A stretch of DNA of 64,000 nucleotides, taken from assembly GCA_947165505.1 (NCBI GenBank), contig CAMVAT010000002.1:62001-126000 (forward strand), in the 5' to 3' direction. Below, in pieces: positions 59,102 to 64,000 of this stretch. Source of the DNA: an uncultured Prevotellaceae bacterium. Its GTDB lineage: Bacteria > Bacteroidota > Bacteroidia > Bacteroidales > Bacteroidaceae. Every line of letters begins with the position of its first letter. Position 1 is the first letter of the stretch. A program made the position numbers and the translations under genes. The notes under the pieces are model-generated. The model ran no database searches, was not told the origin of the DNA, and worked only from the letters and a program-made list of their open reading frames with translations.

Positions 59102-62100
59102 ATGAAAATAAAAATGATGGTGGCAGCCGTGCTGTCATTCTTTTTTGCCATATCATCCTATGGCAAGGATATTTATGTATCCACCTCATTCCACGAACCG
59201 GCCACCGAGGGCCTGCGCTTCATCTACAGTTACGACGGTGTGCGCTGGGACAGCATTGCCGGCGTGTTTCTCACCCCCGGCGTGGGCAAGCAACGAGTGA
59301 TGCGCGACCCGTCGATCGTGCGCGGTCCCGATGGCACTTTCCACCTAGTATGGACCAGTTCGTGGCGGGGCGACCGCGGTTTCGGCTACGCCTCGTCTAA
59401 AGACCTGATACACTGGACGGAAGAGCGATTCATTGAAGTAATGCCTGACACCACGACGGTGAACGTATGGGCCCCGGAGCTGTTCTACGACGACGAGCGC
59501 GGACAGTACATGATCATCTGGGCCTCGTGCGTGCCGGGGAAGTTTCCCGACTACCAGGAGGAGCACCTGAACAACCACCGCTTATATTACACCACGACCA
59601 AGGACTTCCAGCGGTTCAGCGAGACGAAGCTCTTTTACGACCCCGGATTCAGCGCCATCGACGCCACATTGGTCAAGCTCCCACCCCTCAGTCCATCGGA
59701 CAGCTCCCCTCGGGCAGGGGAGCAATATCGGTACGTGATGGTGGTGAAAGACAACTCGCGGCCCATGCGCAACATCAAGGTGGCCTTTGCGCAGTCGCCA
59801 TACGGCCCGTGGAGCGAAGCCTCGGAGCCTTTCACCGAGCAGTTTACCGAGGGTCCGAGCACCGCACATGTAGGCGACTGGTGGTACATCTACTACGACT
59901 CGTACCGTCACGGCATCTACGGAGCACACCGTACGAAAGACTTCATCCACTTCCAGGACCAGACCGGAGCGGTCAACTTCCCCGTAGGCCACAAACATGG
60001 TACTGTGTTCATGGCCGATGAGGAGATTGTGCAGGGACTGATCAAATACAACCGCGACGTGGTGCACTACAGCGGACAGACCGTGGCACGCCCCGAGCGC
60101 CATGACGGCGGACTGAAGCCCGTGGTGGGCGTGCATACCATCCAGACCATGCGCGGCGAGAGGCCCTGGACCTATAACCACCAGCCGATGATCGCCTACT
60201 GGAACGGACGGTTCTACATGCACTACCTGACCGACCCGCGCCATGAGCACGAGGCACCCGGCAAGACCATGCTGCAAACCTCTGACGACGGTTATATGTG
60301 GTCGGCACCCGTGGAACTATTTCCCGAATATCCCGTGCCTGAAGGGTTCAGCAAGGCCGGCAGCAGTCTGCCCGCCGCCCACAACCTGAAGGCCGTAATG
60401 CACCAGCGTGTGGGGTGGTACGTGGCACCCAACGGCAAACTGATAGCCACGGGCAACTACGGCATCTGCCTGACGATGAAAGACGACCCCAACGACGGCA
60501 ACGGCATCGGGCGTGTGGTGCGCGAGGTGAAGAAGGACGGCACTTTCGGTCCCATCTACTTCATCTATTATAATCACGACTTCAACGAGAAGAACACCCA
60601 ATATCCTTATTATAAGCGGTCGAAAGACAAAGCATTCGTCAAGGCCGTCGATGCACTGCTCGCCGACCCCATGCAGCGCATGCAGTGGGTGGAAGAGGCC
60701 GACCGCAACGACCCGCTCATCCCCCTGGACAAGCCCTACAAGGCCTTCAGCGGCTATACCCTGCCCGACGGACGCAAGGTGGCACTGTGGAAGCACGCCG
60801 TGACCAGCCTCTCTGCAGACGGCGGCCACACGTGGCGGCAGATATGGATGGCGGGCGGCAAGCGCGGTTGCGACCGTGCGCCGGGGTTCGTCAACTCCAA
60901 CGCCAAGATCTGGGGGCAGCGACTCAGCGACGGCACCTACGCCACCGTCTATAACCCCTCGGAATACCGCTGGCCGCTGGCCCTCTCGCTCAGCAGCGAC
61001 GGACTGGACTACACCACCCTGTCGCTGGTGAACGGCGAGGTGACACCGCTGCGCCACGGCGGACAGTACAAGAGCTACGGTCCACAATACACCCGCGGCA
61101 TACAGGAGGGCAACGGCATACCCAAGGATAGCGACCTGTGGGTGGCCTACTCCAACAACAAAGAAGACATGTGGGTGAGCCGCGTCCCCGTGCCCGTGCG
61201 CCTGAATGCCTCGACACATGCCGACGGCACATTCGGCGGAAAGACACGCCTGCAGGAACTGACCGACTGGAACCTCTACGTGCCCACGCTCTGTCCGATC
61301 GTGCTCAAGGGCGACGCCTTATCGCTCAGCGACAGCGACCCCTACGATTATGCCAAGGCCGAACGCATGATACCCGCCACCAAAGAACTGGAAGTGGAGT
61401 TCACCATCCGCTTCGACCAGAACGACAAGGGCGAACTCGATATCGAGTTCGTCGACGACCACGGCACGGTGTGCGCCCGCATCGTGGCCGACAGCACAGG
61501 CACAGCGCGCGTGAAGGGCGGCGCCCGCTACGGCACCCTGATCAGAAACTACGAGGTGGGCGTGGACTATCACGTGAGGGCTGTGCTCTCCACCTCGCTG
61601 CACCGCGGCATCTACTACGTGAACGGCAAGAAAGCATGCGAACGGCAGTTTGACACGCCCGTAGAACACATCTCGCGCATCGTGTTCCGCACCGGAGCAC
61701 TGTTCGATGAGCCCGACATCAACACCCCCGCCGACCAAGACTTCGACATGCCCCGGGCCGATGAGCGCGACCCGAAAGCCGGGTTCAGCATATCGCAAGT
61801 GAAGACATCGGCTACTGACGGCAGCGCAACCGCCGTCTTACAATACAACGACTACGCCCATTATGCCGACCGTTTCAACACGATGGAAGACGAGAACATC
61901 GTGACCACCATCCCCAACAGCAAGTCGTCGGAGTGGATGCGACGAAACATCCCCCTGTTCGACTGTCCCGACAAGGACTTCGAAGAGATGTACTACTACC
62001 GCTGGTGGACACTGCGCAAACACATCAAGCGCACCCCGGCGGGCTATGGCATGACCGAATTTTTGGTGCAACGGTCGTACGCCGACCGCTACAACCTCAT

Positions 62101-63379
62101 CGCCTGCGCCATCGGCCACCATGTGATGGAGAGCCGCTGGCTGCGCGACACCACCTACCTGCACCAGATACTGCGCACATGGTATTACGGCAACGACGGA
62201 CAACCCATGACGAAGATGAACAAGTTCAGCTCATGGAACCCCGCCGCCATCCTCGAGGCGTGGAAGGTGCAGGGCCATACCGACTACCTGCTGGCCCTGA
62301 AGCCCCGGCTGGAAGAGGAATATACCCGTTGGGAGCAGACCAACCGACTGTCCAGCGGCCTGTATTGGCAGGGCGACGTGCAAGACGGCATGGAGGAGAG
62401 CATCAGCGGCGGCAGGAAGAAACAGTATGCACGGCCCACCATCAACAGTTACATGTATGGCAACGCCAAGGCACTGGCCTATCTCAACCGGATGACTGGC
62501 GAGACCGACAAGGCACGACTCTACGAGCAGAAAGCCGACACGCTACGGAGGCTGGTACTGAGCAAGTTGTGGAACAGCGACCATCAGTTCTTCGAGACCC
62601 TCCGCGGCGACTCTACGGCTGCAGTACGCGAAGCCATCGGATACATTCCGTGGTACTTCGGACTGACCGAAGGCGACAGGAAATACGACGTGGCATGGGA
62701 GCAGTTGACCGACGAGAAAGGATTCTGCGCCCCCTACGGCCTGACCACCGCCGAGCGTAGGCACCCGCAGTTCCGCTCGCACGGCACTGGTAAATGCGAG
62801 TGGGACGGCGCCGTATGGCCTTTCGCCACGGCTCAGACACTGACAGGATTGATTAAGTGGAGGAACAGCCTCACCCCCGGCCCCTCTCCAAAAAGCCTCA
62901 CCCCCGGCCCCTCTCCAAGGGGAGAGGGGAGTAGATACTCTGGAAATGGGGTTTCTAATGAAAACGAAAATGATGACGCTGAACGGTGGAAGACGGTGTT
63001 TTTCGGCGAGATGAAGAAATATGTGGAGTCGCAGCATCACCGCGGCAGACCCTATATAGGAGAGTATCTGGACGAGACCAACGGAGCATGGCTGATGGGC
63101 GACCGCGAGCGCAGCCGCTACTATAATCACAGCACCTTCAACGACCTGGTCATCACCGGCATCGTAGGCCTGCAACCACAGGCCGACGGCAGCATCGTAG
63201 TGAACCCGTTGCTGCCGAAAGACACGTGGGACTACTTCTGCCTTGACGGCATCAGCTATCACGGACACATCCTCACCATCATCTACGACAAAGACGGACA
63301 GCGCTACCACCAAGGGAAAGGACTGACCGTGCTGGTGGATGGGGCCCCCTCCCAGACCCTCCCCGAGGGGAGGGAATAG
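59102..63379 (+). CDS. Multi-module glycoside hydrolase: GH43-like, GH143-like and GH142-like
   Basis: A 1425-residue exported protein (signal peptide MKIKMMVAAVLSFFFAISSYG). Module 1 (about 22-320) is a GH43-like five-bladed propeller: RVMRDPSIVRGPDGTFHLVW with the catalytic-base Asp, and NVWAPELFYDDERGQYMIIW. Module 2 (about 330-720) is a second propeller-like part (WTYNHQPMIAYWNGRFYMHY, YNPSEYRWPLALSLSSDG), followed by a beta-sandwich to about 900. Module 3 (about 940-1425) is an (alpha/alpha)6 barrel (YYYRWWTLRKHIKRTPAGYG, GTGKCEWDGAVWPFATAQ). Parts 2 and 3 recall B. thetaiotaomicron BT1020 (GH143 and GH142), which removes keto-deoxy acid and L-arabinofuranose from rhamnogalacturonan-II; this is from memory. 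Three repeat-coded peptides interrupt it (near residues 196-208, 1255-1277 and 1414-1425). Confidence 0.75.
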   Translation: MKIKMMVAAVLSFFFAISSYGKDIYVSTSFHEPATEGLRFIYSYDGVRWDSIAGVFLTPGVGKQRVMRDPSIVRGPDGTFHLVWTSSWRGDRGFGYASSKDLIHWTEERFIEVMPDTTTVNVWAPELFYDDERGQYMIIWASCVPGKFPDYQEEHLNNHRLYYTTTKDFQRFSETKLFYDPGFSAIDATLVKLPPLSPSDSSPRAGEQYRYVMVVKDNSRPMRNIKVAFAQSPYGPWSEASEPFTEQFTEGPSTAHVGDWWYIYYDSYRHGIYGAHRTKDFIHFQDQTGAVNFPVGHKHGTVFMADEEIVQGLIKYNRDVVHYSGQTVARPERHDGGLKPVVGVHTIQTMRGERPWTYNHQPMIAYWNGRFYMHYLTDPRHEHEAPGKTMLQTSDDGYMWSAPVELFPEYPVPEGFSKAGSSLPAAHNLKAVMHQRVGWYVAPNGKLIATGNYGICLTMKDDPNDGNGIGRVVREVKKDGTFGPIYFIYYNHDFNEKNTQYPYYKRSKDKAFVKAVDALLADPMQRMQWVEEADRNDPLIPLDKPYKAFSGYTLPDGRKVALWKHAVTSLSADGGHTWRQIWMAGGKRGCDRAPGFVNSNAKIWGQRLSDGTYATVYNPSEYRWPLALSLSSDGLDYTTLSLVNGEVTPLRHGGQYKSYGPQYTRGIQEGNGIPKDSDLWVAYSNNKEDMWVSRVPVPVRLNASTHADGTFGGKTRLQELTDWNLYVPTLCPIVLKGDALSLSDSDPYDYAKAERMIPATKELEVEFTIRFDQNDKGELDIEFVDDHGTVCARIVADSTGTARVKGGARYGTLIRNYEVGVDYHVRAVLSTSLHRGIYYVNGKKACERQFDTPVEHISRIVFRTGALFDEPDINTPADQDFDMPRADERDPKAGFSISQVKTSATDGSATAVLQYNDYAHYADRFNTMEDENIVTTIPNSKSSEWMRRNIPLFDCPDKDFEEMYYYRWWTLRKHIKRTPAGYGMTEFLVQRSYADRYNLIACAIGHHVMESRWLRDTTYLHQILRTWYYGNDGQPMTKMNKFSSWNPAAILEAWKVQGHTDYLLALKPRLEEEYTRWEQTNRLSSGLYWQGDVQDGMEESISGGRKKQYARPTINSYMYGNAKALAYLNRMTGETDKARLYEQKADTLRRLVLSKLWNSDHQFFETLRGDSTAAVREAIGYIPWYFGLTEGDRKYDVAWEQLTDEKGFCAPYGLTTAERRHPQFRSHGTGKCEWDGAVWPFATAQTLTGLIKWRNSLTPGPSPKSLTPGPSPRGEGSRYSGNGVSNENENDDAERWKTVFFGEMKKYVESQHHRGRPYIGEYLDETNGAWLMGDRERSRYYNHSTFNDLVITGIVGLQPQADGSIVVNPLLPKDTWDYFCLDGISYHGHILTIIYDKDGQRYHQGKGLTVLVDGAPSQTLPEGRE
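59690..59724 (+). repeat. Palindromic repeat translated in the GH43-like module
   Basis: GCTCCCCT-CGGGC-AGGGGAGC hairpin (59703-59723) with a C-rich lead. It codes LSPSDSSPRAGE between two propeller strands. Confidence 0.7.
62866..62933 (+). repeat. Double palindromic repeat (LTPGPSP type) translated in the GH142-like module
   Basis: AGCCTCACCCCCGGCCCCTC occurs twice in a row, the second copy going on into the hairpin CCCCTCTCC-AAGG-GGAGAGGGG. It codes two SLTPGPSP units and RGEG, in frame. Confidence 0.88.
63340..63378 (+). repeat. Palindromic repeat at the 3' end of the glycoside hydrolase gene
   Basis: CCCTCCCC-GA-GGGGAGGG hairpin. It codes the last residues APSQTLPEGRE and leads into the stop codon TAG. 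It may also act as a terminator. Confidence 0.75.
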
Positions 63380-63419
63380 TTACCCTCAGAATGTCATGTC
63401 AATCAATTCAAATCGCATT

Positions 63420-64000
63420 ATGTTGAAAAAAACACTTTATATTTTAGGCCTGTCATTATGGAGCATGGGCGGAATGGCTCAGACGTATGAGACACAGTTT
63501 ACGCGGTCGCTACACGATGTGATGGCCGACGTGCAGACACGGTTTGGCATCCGTCTGAAATACGATATGGACACGACCGGACTGCGGGTGCCCTACGCCG
63601 ACTTCCGCATACGCCCCTATTCACTGGAAGAGACACTGACCAACATCCTCGCACCGTTCGACTTCAAGCCCGTCTATCAGCAGGGCAACCTGTGGAAGGT
63701 GAAACGATATGAATATCCGCGCCGACAGCCCGCCGACGGCGAGAAGCTCATCACCTATCTGTCATCACTCTATAGCGACCGCGCTTCATGGCAGTCACGG
63801 CGCGACAGCCTGCGCCGCGAAGTGGCCGAGCGACTCGGCATCAATGCCTTGCGCAATATGGAGACGACGACAAAGAACGAGTTCGGCCCTGTGCGCCGCC
63901 ATGACGGCTACACGGTGCAGAACTTCCGTCTCTCGACCGTCAACGGCCATACTGTGTGCGGCAGCATCTATTCGCCCGCCCCGCTGACGTGGAAAAAGAG
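63420..64000 (+). CDS. STN-domain exported protein, probable esterase (5' part)
   Basis: An open frame that runs off the window; 193 residues are seen. A signal peptide (MLKKTLYILGLSLWSMGGMA) is followed by an STN-like domain (about 22-95: FTRSLHDVMADVQTRFGIRL, then YSLEETLTNILAPFDFKPVY). Then comes the N-terminal part of a protein like large alpha/beta-hydrolase esterases (SWQSRRDSLRREVAERLG, then YTVQNFRLSTVNGHTVCGSI). The catalytic part lies outside. The STN domain is usual in TonB receptors, but the sequence after it is not a SusC plug. A pectin methyl- or acetylesterase of the CE19 kind would fit the locus; that is inference. It starts 40 nt after the glycoside hydrolase stop, so an operon is likely. 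Confidence 0.65.
   Translation, partial: MLKKTLYILGLSLWSMGGMAQTYETQFTRSLHDVMADVQTRFGIRLKYDMDTTGLRVPYADFRIRPYSLEETLTNILAPFDFKPVYQQGNLWKVKRYEYPRRQPADGEKLITYLSSLYSDRASWQSRRDSLRREVAERLGINALRNMETTTKNEFGPVRRHDGYTVQNFRLSTVNGHTVCGSIYSPAPLTWKK

Noticed and set aside
63420..64000. SusC-type TonB receptor
   Set aside because: Only the STN domain is shared; no carboxypeptidase-like repeat, TonB box or plug follows in the visible part.

Overview
The window looks like a chromosome segment of a Bacteroidota gut or rumen commensal, most likely of the Prevotella group. Four things point there. Promoters have the Bacteroidota form, TTTG then about 20 nt then TAnnTTTG, and many are readable here. The window is rich in secreted proteins and lipoproteins of unknown function. 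It holds typical Bacteroidota families (DUF3256, DUF4494, EFR1 ferredoxin, membrane AraC regulator, the large FAD-dependent oxidoreductase). It also carries pectin-active enzymes and the end of an archaeal-type prolyl-tRNA synthetase.

Layout. 1-7.4 kb: 3' end of proS, a tRNA-Arg(TCT), then a run of small exported proteins, a membrane-anchored AraC-type regulator and an FGE/SUMF1-domain lipoprotein. 7.5-31 kb: mostly household genes, namely an EFR1 flavodoxin/ferredoxin, an M6 metalloprotease, YggS, an aminotransferase, a lipoprotein-export-type permease, two tandem acyl-CoA synthetases, a Crp-type regulator, LepA, YebC, PheT, a cytidylate-kinase-like protein, a YpfJ-type metallopeptidase, an FAD oxidoreductase, an OmpA/porin-like barrel and an alpha/beta hydrolase. 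Among them is a short chimeric remnant of pectin enzymes at 20.4 kb. 31.2-37.8 kb: kdsB, a 1792-residue protein that joins a SEDS (FtsW/RodA-like) membrane core to a penicillin-binding transpeptidase domain, and a small membrane-anchored protein.

37.8-53.4 kb: a large sugar and sugar-acid catabolic region. An aldo/keto reductase, an amidohydrolase-type lactonase candidate and a Zn-alcohol dehydrogenase on the + strand face a - strand series. In transcription order that series is split transketolase A and B, an FGGY kinase, an L-fucose-isomerase-like protein, a DapA-type aldolase, a sodium:solute symporter, an Fe-alcohol dehydrogenase, PdxA2, a DUF1537 four-carbon-acid kinase and a 4Fe-4S aldo/keto reductase. 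53.5-64 kb: PL1 pectate lyase, a beta-helix protein with a recent internal duplication, a very large multi-module glycoside hydrolase (GH43-like, GH143-like, GH142-like) and the start of an STN-domain esterase. I infer that the right-hand third serves rhamnogalacturonan-II or a related pectin: surface enzymes free unusual sugars (apiose, L-galactose, keto-deoxy acids are the candidates), and the inner cluster feeds them to triose phosphates.

Two families of small repeats stand out. Tandem 7-9-mers that contain stop codons cap the 3' ends of many genes and often supply their last codons, stop codon or neighbouring start codon. GC-rich palindromic repeats lie in frame inside several catabolic genes and are translated. 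All calls are by eye, without database searches.
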